64,000 nucleotides of DNA from Alphaproteobacteria bacterium (GCA_016861165.1 BOKV01000007.1:1-64000), one strand, 5' to 3'; shown: positions 46,102 to 55,201, counted from the first letter of the stretch. The notes: generated by a model not told the origin, from the sequence alone. A program made the numbers and translations.

Positions 46102-46135
46102 GATAACTGCAGCCTTGGGAGGCGATGATCAGGAA

Positions 46136-46152
46136 AGCAGGAAGCGTGCCAA
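46136..46152 (-). promoter_or_regulatory. Sigma54 (RpoN) promoter for nrtA
   Basis: On the minus strand TTGGCACGCTTCCTGCT matches the -24/-12 consensus TGGCACG-N4-TTGC: GG and GC are separated by exactly 10 nt. This predicts transcription start near 46125. An upstream dyad TGTGC-AGC-GCACA (46239-46251) could be an enhancer-binding site, possibly NtrC, but it is not the NtrC consensus. The stretch 46153-46327 holds no gene. Confidence 0.8.
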
Positions 46153-46327
46153 CCGAGCCATACACGGCATTTTGAAGAAAATTCAGTATCTTGGCCGAAC
46201 CCCCGGGACGGACGGCGGGGTTCGAGTTGGCGAGCGATTGTGCAGCGCACATATGCAGATGCGCAACGATTGAGCGTTGGTCGCGAATGCCTAATTGGTA
46301 GGCAGCATGCGGTCCAGCTCCGCTCGT

Positions 46328-47545
46328 TCAGCCCGCCTGGGCGGCGAGATAGGCATCGAGTTCGTCGGGATCGAAGACGCGCCCGTCGAAAAAGCCGTCC
46401 GGGCCGAGGATGAGCGTGCCGCTGGTCGAGCCGACCGGCAGCGCCTCGCGCAGGGCGCCCTCGACCTTGGCGTTGGCGGCCGGAATCGGCACGGCCATGG
46501 GCGCCAGCGCCTTGCGGTAGAGGTCGGGCCGGTAGCAGCGGCGCGCCGCCTCGGCGCGCGCCGGCGTATGGGCGACCTGTCCCCAGCGCACCATCTGGCT
46601 GTAGAACCACAGCGCGTGGCTCTGCCACGGGAAGGTGGCGGCACGGGCGAACGGCTCGAAGAAGCGCGGCAGATCGCCGGCGGCGCCGTCGAGGATGGAG
46701 CCGTCGAGCGCGCGGGCGATCAGCGCCGCCGGCTGGTCGAGATAGTCGGGCCGGGCGAGGATGTGGGCGAGCGTGCGGTGGTTCTCGGGCTGGCCGCACC
46801 ACTCGGCCGCCCGGTACATGGCGCGGATGAGGCCGGCCAGGCCCGCTTCGTGGCGGCGCGCCCAGTCGGCGCGCACGCCCAGCACCTTCTCCGGGCTCGA
46901 CCGCCAGATCGCCGATTTGACGGTGGCGATGCGGCCGGCGCCGGCGGCGACCGCCACCGAGTTCCACGGTTCGCCGACGCAGAAGCCGTCGATCTGGCCC
47001 GAGCGAAGCGCGTCCGACATGAAGGGCGGCGGCACGATGACGATCTCGATGTCGCGGTCCGGGACGATGCCGCAGGCCGACAGCCAGTAGCGCAGCTCGA
47101 AATTGTGGCCCGAATGGGCGTGGACGACGGCGAACTGCAGGGGTGGCCGCCCTTCCGCCTTGCGGTGCCCGATGACGGCGCGCAGCGCCCGGCCGGCACC
47201 GGCGGCGTCGGTCATCGCGATCGGTCCGGATTGGGTCATCCGCGCCCACAGGTCGAGGCTCACCGTCACCGCGTTGCCGCCGAGGCCGAGCGCCATCGGC
47301 ACCAGCGTGTCGATGGCGAGCGGGGTCAGCCCTAGTGCCGAGGCGATCGGCATCGGCGCCAGCATGTGCGCGGCCTGGAACTGGCCGACGGCCATGCGGT
47401 CGCGGATGTTGGCCCAGGACGTCTCGCGCAGCAGCGACAGCGCCACGCCCTCCTCCTCGGCGAAGCCGCACTCGCGCGCGACGACCAGGACGGCGCTGTC
47501 GGTCAGCGGCAGGAAGCCGGCGGTAATCTCAGTCCTCTCGGCCAT
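46328..47545 (-). CDS. nasS: NasS, nitrate/nitrite-sensing NrtA-like regulator
   Basis: A protein of about 405 residues with an NrtA/CmpA-type fold (ITAGFLPLTDSAVLVVAREC; FCVGEPWNSVAVAAGAGRIA) but no signal peptide, so it stays in the cytoplasm. This and its position next to nasT identify it as NasS, which binds NasT and releases it when nitrate or nitrite is bound. The start is uncertain: ATG 47545 or an in-frame GTG 47554; both overlap nasT. It is followed by the regulatory region of nrtA. Confidence 0.9.
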   Translation of the reverse strand: MAERTEITAGFLPLTDSAVLVVARECGFAEEEGVALSLLRETSWANIRDRMAVGQFQAAHMLAPMPIASALGLTPLAIDTLVPMALGLGGNAVTVSLDLWARMTQSGPIAMTDAAGAGRALRAVIGHRKAEGRPPLQFAVVHAHSGHNFELRYWLSACGIVPDRDIEIVIVPPPFMSDALRSGQIDGFCVGEPWNSVAVAAGAGRIATVKSAIWRSSPEKVLGVRADWARRHEAGLAGLIRAMYRAAEWCGQPENHRTLAHILARPDYLDQPAALIARALDGSILDGAAGDLPRFFEPFARAATFPWQSHALWFYSQMVRWGQVAHTPARAEAARRCYRPDLYRKALAPMAVPIPAANAKVEGALREALPVGSTSGTLILGPDGFFDGRVFDPDELDAYLAAQAG

Positions 47546-48143
47546 CGCCTCCACCTTGTCCCAGCAGGTCGGCGGCCAGCACCAGGCTGTGGGCCACCTC
47601 CGCCATCTTGCGGTTCTGGTTCATCGCGGTGCGGCGCAGGAGCGCGTAGGCCGCCTCCTCGCTCATGCCGCGCGAGCGCATCAGCAGCCGCTTGGCCTGG
47701 TCGATCAGCTTGCGCGACTGCAGCGCGTTGCGCGCGTCCTCCAGTTCGCGCTCGAGCCGCGAATAGGCGTTGAACCGGCTGATGGCGAGGTCGAGGATCG
47801 GCTTGACCCGCTCGCGGCGCAGGCCGTCGACGACATAGGCCGACACGCCGGCCTCGATCGCCCGCTCCGTTGCGTCGCGATCGGACCGGTCGACGAACAT
47901 GGCGATCGGCCGCTTCACCGCGCGCGACAGCTGGAACAGGCTTTCCAGCATGTCGCGGTTGGGGTTTTCGAGATCAATGACGATCACATCGGGCTCGAGC
48001 GCGGCGATGCGCGCGGCAATGCCGGCGACATCGTGGATGACGGTCACGTTGTGGTGGCCGGCCTCGCGCAGGCCGGTCTCGATGATCGCCGCGCGCACGG
48101 CGTTCTCATCAATCACCAGGACGGACGGCAGGCGGGGCGGCAT
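47529..48143 (-). CDS. nasT: NasT, ANTAR-domain RNA-binding antiterminator
   Basis: A protein of about 204 residues. The N-terminal half is a receiver domain (VLVIDENAVRAAIIETGLRE; Asp in DVIVIDLENPN is a phospho-acceptor-like position). The C-terminal half is an ANTAR domain (SRKLIDQAKRLLMRSRGMSE then EAAYALLRRTAM). ANTAR proteins bind tandem A1/G4 hexaloop hairpins in leader RNAs, and one such hairpin is present before nrtA. I start at ATG 48143 (MPPRLPSVLVID); a TTG at 48182 is possible. It overlaps nasS, giving a nasT-nasS operon. Confidence 0.94.
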   Translation of the reverse strand: MPPRLPSVLVIDENAVRAAIIETGLREAGHHNVTVIHDVAGIAARIAALEPDVIVIDLENPNRDMLESLFQLSRAVKRPIAMFVDRSDRDATERAIEAGVSAYVVDGLRRERVKPILDLAISRFNAYSRLERELEDARNALQSRKLIDQAKRLLMRSRGMSEEAAYALLRRTAMNQNRKMAEVAHSLVLAADLLGQGGGDGRED

Positions 48144-48209
48144 GCCGCTTTTTCGCGCATGCCAACAAATTGTGCAATGCAAATGTTGCGTTGCGGCATC
48201 GGCCGCCGG

Positions 48210-49625
48210 TCAGAGCCGGTAGGTGTCGCGGGCGGCGGCGTGGCTGAGCCAGACGGCGAGCGCGCGCGCGTCGGCGACGCCGAGCACATTGCCGGCGGCC
48301 ATCCCGGCAAGGAAGGCGGCGACGCAGCGCCGCCAGACATCGTGGCGGGCGGGGACCGACAGCAGTGCGCGGGTGTCGTCGTTGAAGCCGGCGAGGTTGA
48401 AGAAGCCAGCCGTCTCGACCACCGCGTCGAGATAGCGGGCGATGCCGCGCGGGCTGTCGTGGAACCACCAGGGCGGCCCCAGCCGCAGCGCCGGCCAGTA
48501 GCCGGCCATCGGCGCCAGCTCGCGCGCATAGACGCTCTCGTCGAGGCAGAAGAAGACGAGGCGCAGGCCCGGCTCGCGGCCGTGGCGCTGCAGCAGCGGC
48601 TCGAGGCCGCGCACGGCGTCGACCGGCACGGGCACGTCGGCGCCGAGATTGGCGCCGTGCTCGCTCATCAGCGTCGGGTCGGTATTGCGGCGCGCGCCGG
48701 CATGGATCTGCATGACCATGCCGTCCTCGACCGACAGCGCCGCCATCTCGGTCAGCATCTGGGCGCGGAACAGTTCGGCGTCGGCGGCGCCTGACCGGCC
48801 GGCCAGCACGCGGTCGAGCAGCGCCTGCTTGCGGACGGCGTCGAGGTCGGCGGTCGCCGCCGACGGCACGCCGTGATCGGTGGCGATGGCGCCGAACCGG
48901 CGGAAGTGGGCGCGGCGGATGCGGTGGGCCTCGATCATGCCGTCCCACGACGCCGTGTCCTGGCCGGTCAGTTCGCCGAGCCGCGCCAAATTGGCGGCGA
49001 AATCGGGGTGGTCGGGGTCGGTCACGTCGTCGGGGCGGTAAGTGGTGCGGATGCGGCCGATCAGGCCCTGCCCGGCGAGCGCTTCGTGGTGGTCGAGCCC
49101 GTCCAGCGCCGATTCGGTTGTCGCGATCACCTCGACGCGGGCACGATCGAGGATCGCCAGCGGCCGCATGTCGTCGTCGCCCAGCCGCTCGTTGATGCGG
49201 TCATAGAGCCGGTCGGCATTGCCGGGGCCGAGCGGCTCGTCAATGCCGAAGGCCCAATTGAGCGAGTGGTCGATCCACAGCCGCGACGGCGTGCCAAGGA
49301 AGCGGTGATAGTTGGCGGCGAACAGGCGCCACGCCGTGCGCGCGGCGACGACGGAGCGGCCGTCGCGGCGCGCGACGCCGAGTTCGTCATAGGACAGGCC
49401 GTGGCTGAACAGCATGCGCAGGACATAATGGTCCGGCGTCAGCATCAGCGCCGCCGCGTCGGGAAAGCGGTCGTTCTCGGCGAACCAGCGCGGGTCGGTG
49501 TGGCCGTGCGGGCTGACGATCGGCAGGCCGGCCGCTTCCTCGTAAAGCTCGCGGGCGATCGACAGCGCGCGGCCGCCCTCCGGCAGGAGCCGGTCGGGGT
49601 GAAGGAAGGTGTGCTCGGCCGCCAT
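48210..49625 (-). CDS. uxaC: Glucuronate/galacturonate (uronate) isomerase
   Basis: A 471-residue enzyme converting D-glucuronate to D-fructuronate or D-galacturonate to D-tagaturonate. Conserved blocks are LPIVSPHGHTDPRWFAENDR (metal His residues), NWAFGIDEPL, VMQIHAGARRNTD and AFLAGMAAGNVLG. The start ATG 49625 follows the dctM stop by 5 nt, so it is co-transcribed with the TRAP transporter. It produces the substrate path toward uxuA (53440). Confidence 0.95.
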   Translation of the reverse strand: MAAEHTFLHPDRLLPEGGRALSIARELYEEAAGLPIVSPHGHTDPRWFAENDRFPDAAALMLTPDHYVLRMLFSHGLSYDELGVARRDGRSVVAARTAWRLFAANYHRFLGTPSRLWIDHSLNWAFGIDEPLGPGNADRLYDRINERLGDDDMRPLAILDRARVEVIATTESALDGLDHHEALAGQGLIGRIRTTYRPDDVTDPDHPDFAANLARLGELTGQDTASWDGMIEAHRIRRAHFRRFGAIATDHGVPSAATADLDAVRKQALLDRVLAGRSGAADAELFRAQMLTEMAALSVEDGMVMQIHAGARRNTDPTLMSEHGANLGADVPVPVDAVRGLEPLLQRHGREPGLRLVFFCLDESVYARELAPMAGYWPALRLGPPWWFHDSPRGIARYLDAVVETAGFFNLAGFNDDTRALLSVPARHDVWRRCVAAFLAGMAAGNVLGVADARALAVWLSHAAARDTYRL

Positions 49626-49630
49626 TTCGA

Positions 49631-50911
49631 TCAGCCAAAGGCGAGGTTGGGCAGGAACAAGACCAGCCCCGGCGTGAACAGCAGCAGCGCCACCAGCGCC
49701 AATATGGCGAACAGAAACGGCAGCGATTCGACGACGTAACGCTCGACCGGCGTGTCGAGCAGGCTGCAAACCGTGTACATGGCGACACCGACCGGCGGCG
49801 TCATCGAGCCCAGCGTGACGATGGTCATCATCAGGATGCCGAAATGCACCGGATCGACACCGGCCTTGGTGATCACCGGCACGAAGATCGGGGTGAGCAG
49901 CAGCACCAGGATGGTGCTCTCGAAGAACAGGCCGGCGACGAACAGGCTGACGAGGATGACGGCAACGATCAGGCGCGGGTCGGCAAGGCTGGCCAGCAGG
50001 AAGCCCGCCACCGTCTGCGGCACCTGCATGAAGATGATGGCGAAGCCGATCATGCCCGACATCAAGATGATGAGCATGATCAGCCCGATGTCGGAGACGG
50101 CGTGGCCGAAGGCGCGCTTGACCGATGCAAGGGTGAGCGCCCGGTGGGCGAAGCGGCCGACCAGCAGCGCGTAGACGACGGCGAAGGCGCCGACCTCGGA
50201 CGGCGTGAACAGGCCGCCGCGGATCGAGGCGATGAGCAGCACGGGGAACAAGAGCGCCCATTTGGCGTCCCAGGCGGCGCGGGCGAGCGCGGCGGATGTC
50301 GGCGGCTCCACCTCGGCCATGACGTAGCCGCGCCGCCTGGCCACCAGCCAGGCGGCGACCATCAGAAAGACCATCATCATCAGGCCGGGCACGATGCCGG
50401 CGAGAAACAGCCGGCCGATCGAGACCTGACCGACATAGCCATAGAGGATGAGACCGATCGAGGGCGGGATGGTCGCCGTGATCAGCGAACTAACCGCGAT
50501 GACGGCCGCCGCGTAGCCGCGGGAATAGCCGTGGGCGACCATCTGCGGCCCGAGCACGCGCGCCTGCATGGCGGCGTCGGCGACGGCCGAGCCGGAGACG
50601 CCACCCATCAGCGTCGACAGAATGATCGAGACCTGGGCCAGCCCGCCGGCCATCCAGCCGACGCTGACCCGCGAGAAGCGGAACAGGCGGTCGGTGATGT
50701 CGCTCTCGTTCATCAGGTGGCCGGCAAGCACGAAGAACGGCACCGCCAGCAGCGGAAAGCTCTGCGACACGGTGGCGATCTTCTGCACGCCGATCGACAC
50801 CGGCATGACGTCGGAGGTGAGGAAGAAGACGAAGCCGGAGATGCCGATGGCGAAGGCGACCGGCGCGCCCGCCGCCATCAGGACGAAGAAGATGAGCGCG
50901 ATCAGCGCCAT
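49631..50911 (-). CDS. dctM: TRAP transporter large permease (DctM family)
   Basis: A 426-residue inner-membrane protein with about 12-13 hydrophobic helices and the family blocks SGSAVADAAMQARVLGPQMV and SSLITATIPPSIGLILYGYV. It forms the transport channel with DctQ and uses a sodium or proton gradient together with the DctP binding protein. Context (uxaC, uxuA) suggests a hexuronate substrate. It starts 7 nt after the dctQ stop. Confidence 0.94.
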   Translation of the reverse strand: MALIALIFFVLMAAGAPVAFAIGISGFVFFLTSDVMPVSIGVQKIATVSQSFPLLAVPFFVLAGHLMNESDITDRLFRFSRVSVGWMAGGLAQVSIILSTLMGGVSGSAVADAAMQARVLGPQMVAHGYSRGYAAAVIAVSSLITATIPPSIGLILYGYVGQVSIGRLFLAGIVPGLMMMVFLMVAAWLVARRRGYVMAEVEPPTSAALARAAWDAKWALLFPVLLIASIRGGLFTPSEVGAFAVVYALLVGRFAHRALTLASVKRAFGHAVSDIGLIMLIILMSGMIGFAIIFMQVPQTVAGFLLASLADPRLIVAVILVSLFVAGLFFESTILVLLLTPIFVPVITKAGVDPVHFGILMMTIVTLGSMTPPVGVAMYTVCSLLDTPVERYVVESLPFLFAILALVALLLFTPGLVLFLPNLAFG

Positions 50912-50918
50912 CGCGCGC

Positions 50919-51416
50919 TCATCCCTCGCCGCCAGTTCGGGTGAAGATGAGCAGGCGCCCGCCGCTCCCCGTCCGCCAGGCGCCGACGAGGTTGGCCACG
51001 ATCGAGACCGACATGAGCACGCAGCCGGCCGGCACCGCGATGGTCACCCAGGCGTAGGAGAGGCCTGAATCGCCGAACTGGCGCTGCCAGTTGAGCATGG
51101 TCAGACGGTATCCCTCGACCGCCAGCAGCAGCAGGAAGACGAGGACGATGGCGGCAAGGCCAGTCTCGACCAGCAGGCGGTTGCGGTGGCGCATCAGCCG
51201 CACCAGCAGGTCGACGCCGAGATGGGCGCGCTCGCGCATCGCGCGGGTGGCGCCGATGAAGCACAGCCAGATGAACAGGAGCTGTGCAAGGTCGACCGAC
51301 CAGATCAGCGGGTGGCCGAAGAAGCGCATCACCGCGGCTACGAAGACGAGCCCGGTGATGACGGCGAGCAGCATGACGCCGATCGCGTATTCGACCTTGG
51401 CGAATATGCCGGGCAT
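50919..51416 (-). CDS. dctQ: TRAP transporter small permease (DctQ family)
   Basis: A 165-residue membrane protein with four predicted helices (EYAIGVMLLAVITGLVFVAA; LVETGLAAIVLVFLLLLAVE). The start ATG 51416 has a GGGAGG Shine-Dalgarno; the longer frame upstream runs into the family B repeat and is rejected. It couples with DctM. It is separated from dctP by 180 nt that include that repeat (51450-51545). Confidence 0.9.
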   Translation of the reverse strand: MPGIFAKVEYAIGVMLLAVITGLVFVAAVMRFFGHPLIWSVDLAQLLFIWLCFIGATRAMRERAHLGVDLLVRLMRHRNRLLVETGLAAIVLVFLLLLAVEGYRLTMLNWQRQFGDSGLSYAWVTIAVPAGCVLMSVSIVANLVGAWRTGSGGRLLIFTRTGGEG

Positions 51417-51449
51417 GGCGCCGGGCCTCCCAACAAGCGGTCCAGAGCA

Positions 51450-51545
51450 AGACCCGATCCGGGTGAATCGGGTTTCTGCTCCATCTGTTTGTCTTGTCGC
51501 GTCATCCCGTGCGCCCTGCATTGTCGGCCGGCGGGGATGAAGCTC
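51450..51545. repeat. Dispersed palindromic repeat, family B, copy at 51.5 kb
   Basis: The stretch TGCTCCATCTGTTTGTCTTG followed by TCGCGTCATCCCG, GCCCTGCATT and CGGCGGGGATGAAGCTCC matches the 25.4-kb array over about 80 bp (lead-in TGCTCCATCTG shared). It lies between dctP and dctQ inside an operon and may tune the 5:1-like stoichiometry of binding protein to permease by hairpin-protected mRNA (inference). Confidence 0.75.
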
Positions 51546-51596
51546 CCGGCGGCCAGGACGGGCGGCAACCCGCCCCGGCCCGGCGCCGATCATAGC

Positions 51597-52580
51597 TCAG
51601 TTGGCGGCGATCGCCTGCAGCGTGTCGCGCAGTTCACCATAGCCAAGCTTTTCGTAGACGCCAGCGGTGGCCTGCTTGAACGCGGTCACGTCGATGTCGC
51701 GCACCGAAACACCCTTGGCGGTGAGGTCGGCCTCGATCGCTTCGAGCGAATCGCGCGTGCCGTAGGAGGCGATGTCGCCGGCCTTGAGCGCTTCCTCGCG
51801 CAGCACCTTCTGCAGGTCGGCCGGCAGGCCGTCGAACCAGGCGGCGCTGGTGACGAGGCCGGTGATCAGATTGATGTGGCCGGTCTTGGTGATGTGGCTG
51901 ATCACCTCGTCGAGCTTGGCGCCGACAACGGCCGGCAGCTGTGCCTCGGCGCCGTCGATGACATTCTGTTGGAGGGCCGAATAGACGTCGCCCCACGGCA
52001 TCGGCGTCGGCGTCGCTCCCATGGCGCTTACCGTTTCGACCCAGACCGGGGCGCCGGGCGTGCGCATGCGGATGCCGGCAAGGTCGGCCGGCGCGTTGAC
52101 TTCCTTCTTGGTGAGCAGGTGGCGCTCGCCCTGCCACCAGTTGAAGCTCAGCACCTGGTGGCCGGAGGCGTCGTGCAGCTTGCCGACCCATTCCTCGAAC
52201 ATGTCGGAGGTGACGACCTTGCGGATGCCGTCATAGCCGGAGGCGAGGAACGGCGCGCCGAGGACGCCGAACTCGTTCTGGAACACGGCCAGGCGGCCCC
52301 CATCGACGACGACGGCGACCGGCGCGCCGGCGCGGGCCTGTTCGAGCACGTCCTCGTCGGGGCCGAGCTGCGAGTTGGGAAACAGCTTGACCTCGATCCT
52401 GCCGCCGCTTGCCTCGGCGACATTGGCCTGGAAGGCCTCCAGCCCCTTGTAGAGCGGGTCGGTGGTGGCGAGCGCGGTGTTGACGCTCAGCGTGTAGTCG
52501 GCGGCGGCGGCCACCCCGGCGATGCAGCCGGCGACCAGGGTGGCGACGAGGGTTGAGCCGAGCTTCATGGTCCTGTGCAT
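51597..52580 (-). CDS. dctP: TRAP transporter substrate-binding protein (DctP family)
   Basis: A 327-residue exported protein. The signal peptide (about 1-27, ending GVAAAA) is followed by a DctP fold with the specificity Arg in LAGIRMRTPGAPVWVETV and blocks NEFGVLGAPFLA and LLTKKEVNAPADLAG. The start ATG 52580 has the SD GGGAGGAAAGC directly before it; an ATG 18 nt upstream would overlap that SD and is rejected. The substrate is inferred to be a uronate. First gene of the operon. Confidence 0.92.
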   Translation of the reverse strand: MHRTMKLGSTLVATLVAGCIAGVAAAADYTLSVNTALATTDPLYKGLEAFQANVAEASGGRIEVKLFPNSQLGPDEDVLEQARAGAPVAVVVDGGRLAVFQNEFGVLGAPFLASGYDGIRKVVTSDMFEEWVGKLHDASGHQVLSFNWWQGERHLLTKKEVNAPADLAGIRMRTPGAPVWVETVSAMGATPTPMPWGDVYSALQQNVIDGAEAQLPAVVGAKLDEVISHITKTGHINLITGLVTSAAWFDGLPADLQKVLREEALKAGDIASYGTRDSLEAIEADLTAKGVSVRDIDVTAFKQATAGVYEKLGYGELRDTLQAIAAN

Positions 52581-52613
52581 GCTTTCCTCCCGTTTCACAT
52601 TTCTTCACGGCAT

Positions 52614-53306
52614 TCATGCGCCACTGGCGTCGAACAGTTCAGGGTTCTCGCCGGCGATGGCCGGCAGGTCGTTGAGGATTTCGCGCAGATGGCCGCGCAT
52701 GGCCCGCTCGGCGCCGGCCGCGTCGCCCTCGGTGATGGTCGAGGCGATCGCCTCGTGCTGGCCGAGCAGCTTGCTCATCGGGAAGCGGATCAGGCTCAGA
52801 TAGCGCACGCGATCCATCTGCGCCTTCAACCCCTCGACCACCGCCCAGGCCCGCGCCTTGCCGGCCGCCTCGGCCAGCGTGCGGTGGAACATCTCGTCGA
52901 GCAGGATGAAGCGGTCGGGGTCGGTGGTGGCGGCCTTGCGCTGCTCGGCGAGCTGGCGGCGCAGTTCGGTGGCGAGGGTCGTGTCACGGCGCTGGGCCAG
53001 CAGCTTGACGATGTCGGCCTCGATCGCCTCGCGCACGAAGCGCGCGTCCATGACGGCTGCCTGCGAGATCTTGGAGACAAAGGTGCCGCGCTGCGGACGA
53101 ACCTCGACCAGGCCTTCCTCGGCCAGCTTGATGAAGGCCTCGCGCACCGGCTGGCGGCTGACGGAAAAGGCGGCGGCTATCTCCGCCTCGGAGATGCGCG
53201 TGCCGGGCTGCAGCTCATTGTGGATGATGCGCTCGCGCAGGAGGCGATAGAGCTGAGGCCCGACCGGCGCGCGCTGCTCGATCTTCCTTTGCGTGTTGGG
53301 CTGCAT
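52614..53306 (-). CDS. GntR-family regulator (FCD domain)
   Basis: A 230-residue transcription factor with an N-terminal winged helix (PVGPQLYRLLRERIIHNELQ; EAEIAAAFSVSRQPVREAFI) and a helical FCD ligand-binding domain with metal-site histidines (HRTLAEAAG; QHEAIAST; RGHLREI). Position between the TRAP-uxaC operon and divergent uxuA suggests it is the uronate repressor (UxuR/ExuR-like). ATG 53306 has an SD GGAGGA about 10 nt upstream; an extended start at 53342 is less likely. The 133 nt to uxuA likely hold its operator, not pinned down. Confidence 0.9.
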   Translation of the reverse strand: MQPNTQRKIEQRAPVGPQLYRLLRERIIHNELQPGTRISEAEIAAAFSVSRQPVREAFIKLAEEGLVEVRPQRGTFVSKISQAAVMDARFVREAIEADIVKLLAQRRDTTLATELRRQLAEQRKAATTDPDRFILLDEMFHRTLAEAAGKARAWAVVEGLKAQMDRVRYLSLIRFPMSKLLGQHEAIASTITEGDAAGAERAMRGHLREILNDLPAIAGENPELFDASGA

Positions 53307-53439
53307 TCTTGCCGGTTCCTCCAAGTTGCAAGGATGCACCATACTTCCATACTAGTCAACATTGATGTGAGGTGCTAAGGAGTTTGCGCGGGTGGCGCCC
53401 GGTGCTGTAGAGCCGCCGGCAACAGGCAGGAAGAGGCGC

Positions 53440-54690
53440 ATGCGACAGACTTGGCGGTGGTTCGGGCCGAAGGATCAGGTTTCGGTCGACGACATGCTGC
53501 AGGCCGGGGTGGAGGGCGTGGTGACGGCGCTGCACCACGTGCCGGCCGGCGAGGTCTGGGCGCCAGCCCAGATCGAGCGGCGCCAGCGCGAGGTTGCGGT
53601 CATGCGCGACGGCGCGCCTTCGGGCCTCGCCTGGGAGGTGGCGGAGAGCCTGCCCGTCTCCGAGGACATCAAGAAGCAGCGCGGCGCCTGGCGCCAGCAC
53701 ATCGCCAACTACAAGACGAGCCTCGCCAACCTCGCCGACGCCGGTATCGAGACGGTCTGCTACAACTTCATGCCGGTGCTCGACTGGACCCGCACCGACC
53801 TCGCCTGGCGGCTGCCGAACGGCGCCACCTGCATGCGCTTCGACCTGGCCGACTTCGCCGCCTTCGACATCCACATCCTTGGCCGGCCCGGCGCCGGAGC
53901 CGATTTTTCCGCCGCAGTGGTGGCCGAGGCCGGCCGGCGCGCCGCCGCCATGGACGGAGCGGCCAGGGCTGCGCTGACGCGCAACATCGTGTTCGGCCTG
54001 CCGGGCGCGGCCGAGCACCTGACGCTCGACGACGTGCGCCGCCACCTCTCCGAATATGATGCGATCTCGGCCGAGCGGCTGCGCGGCCACTTCATCGCCT
54101 TCCTGGAGGAGGTGGTGCCGGTTGCCGAAAAGCTGGGGCTGCGGCTGTGCTGCCACCCCGACGACCCGCCCTTCCCGCTGCTCGGGCTGCCGCGCGTCAT
54201 GTCGACGGAAGCCGACTATGCGGCGATGCTGAAGGCGGTCGACAGCCCCGCCAACGGCATCACGCTATGCTCGGGTTCGCTCGGGGCCAGGCCCGACAAC
54301 GACCTGCCCGGCATGATGCGCCGGCTCGGCCGGCGGGTCCATTTCCTCCACCTGCGCAACGTGCGGCGCGAGAGCCGAGTGATCGCCGGCTCCTTCTACG
54401 AGGCCGACCATCTGGGCGGCGACACCGACATGGTTGCGCTCATCGCCGCTGTTCTGGCGGAGGAGGCGCGGCGCCGGACCGAGGGTCGGGCCGATCAATC
54501 GATCCCGTTCCGGCCCGACCACGGCCAGGACATTCTCGACGACCTCCACCGCCGCGCCCAGCCGGGCTATCCGGCGATCGGCCGCCTGAAGGGCCTGGCC
54601 GAACTGCGCGGGGTCATCACCGCCCTGTCGCACCCGCTGGTCGCGGCGACGGGCGGCTCAGCGACCGGCGCGGCGCTCAGGCCGACTTGA
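53440..54690 (+). CDS. uxuA: Mannonate dehydratase
   Basis: A 416-residue enzyme converting D-mannonate to 2-keto-3-deoxygluconate. The N-terminus MRQTWRWFGPKDQVSVDDML and blocks YNFMPVLDWTRTDLAW, CCHPDDPPFPLLGLPRVMST, LCSGSLGARPDND and FLHLRNV are characteristic. ATG 53440 has an AAGAGG Shine-Dalgarno. The C-terminus runs 14 nt into the convergent hsp20 gene. The intermediate steps (fructuronate reductase uxuB) are not in the window. Confidence 0.95.
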   Translation: MRQTWRWFGPKDQVSVDDMLQAGVEGVVTALHHVPAGEVWAPAQIERRQREVAVMRDGAPSGLAWEVAESLPVSEDIKKQRGAWRQHIANYKTSLANLADAGIETVCYNFMPVLDWTRTDLAWRLPNGATCMRFDLADFAAFDIHILGRPGAGADFSAAVVAEAGRRAAAMDGAARAALTRNIVFGLPGAAEHLTLDDVRRHLSEYDAISAERLRGHFIAFLEEVVPVAEKLGLRLCCHPDDPPFPLLGLPRVMSTEADYAAMLKAVDSPANGITLCSGSLGARPDNDLPGMMRRLGRRVHFLHLRNVRRESRVIAGSFYEADHLGGDTDMVALIAAVLAEEARRRTEGRADQSIPFRPDHGQDILDDLHRRAQPGYPAIGRLKGLAELRGVITALSHPLVAATGGSATGAALRPT

Positions 54691-55201
54691 CGTCGATCTT
54701 GCGGGCACTCTTCTTCGCCTCGGCCGTCTTGGGCAGGGTGACGGTCAGCACGCCCTTGGCGAAGGTCGCGGCAATCCGGTCGGCGTCGACCCCGTCGGGC
54801 AGGCGGAAGGAGCGCTGGAACGCGCCATAGCGACGCTCGGACAGGTAATATTCCTTGCCCTTTTCCTCCTTCTCCTCGCTCTTCTCGCCCTTGATGGTCA
54901 GCGTGCCGTTCGCCAGCTTGATCTCGACGTTCTTCTCGTCGATGCCGGGCAGTTCCGCCGTGATCTCGAAGGCGCCATCCTTCTCGACGATGTCCATGGC
55001 CGGCGCCACCTGCCAGGCGGGAGGCCAGTCGATGTCGGCTGCGCGCGGCAGGCGCCAGCGCGACGGCGCGAAATCCTCGAACAGCCGGTCGATCTCCTGG
55101 CGCAGGCTCTCGAACGGCGACCAGATTTCGCCCTTGGCATGCGGGGTAGCGGCCGCTTTGCGTTCGGTCTTGATGGGCAGCTTGGTTGCGGTCTTGGCCA
55201 T
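54677..55201 (-). CDS. Small heat shock protein (Hsp20/alpha-crystallin)
   Basis: A 174-residue chaperone. Basic N-terminus (MAKTATKLPIKTERK), then an alpha-crystallin domain (about 65-160) with AMDIVEKDGAFEITAELPGI, NGTLTIKGEK and the terminal GVLTVTLPKTAEAKKSARKI. It is class A/C Hsp20 of Rhizobiales. The start ATG 55201 follows AAGGAGC. It is divergent from the metal ATPase across 275 nt that hold an FNR/FixK box, suggesting low-oxygen induction. Confidence 0.93.
   Translation of the reverse strand: MAKTATKLPIKTERKAAATPHAKGEIWSPFESLRQEIDRLFEDFAPSRWRLPRAADIDWPPAWQVAPAMDIVEKDGAFEITAELPGIDEKNVEIKLANGTLTIKGEKSEEKEEKGKEYYLSERRYGAFQRSFRLPDGVDADRIAATFAKGVLTVTLPKTAEAKKSARKIDVKSA

Larger units (their letters stand above)
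45982..46125 (-). promoter_or_regulatory. Attenuated 5' leader of the nrt-nir-nas operon (NasT target)
   Basis: The inferred transcript from a sigma54 promoter would start near 46125 and run about 144 nt to the nrtA ATG. It contains a small hairpin whose six-nt loop has A at position 1 and G at position 4 (46084-46101) and, immediately downstream, a strong intrinsic terminator (46017-46071). This is the layout of ANTAR-protein leaders: NasT stabilises the upstream hairpins and prevents terminator formation when nitrate releases it from NasS. NasS and NasT are encoded just upstream (46328-48143). Confidence 0.7.

Noticed and set aside
46239-46251. NtrC site TGTGC-AGC-GCACA upstream of the sigma54 promoter
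   Set aside because: The half-site order and spacing differ from the NtrC consensus, so it is mentioned only as a dyad and not called as a site.
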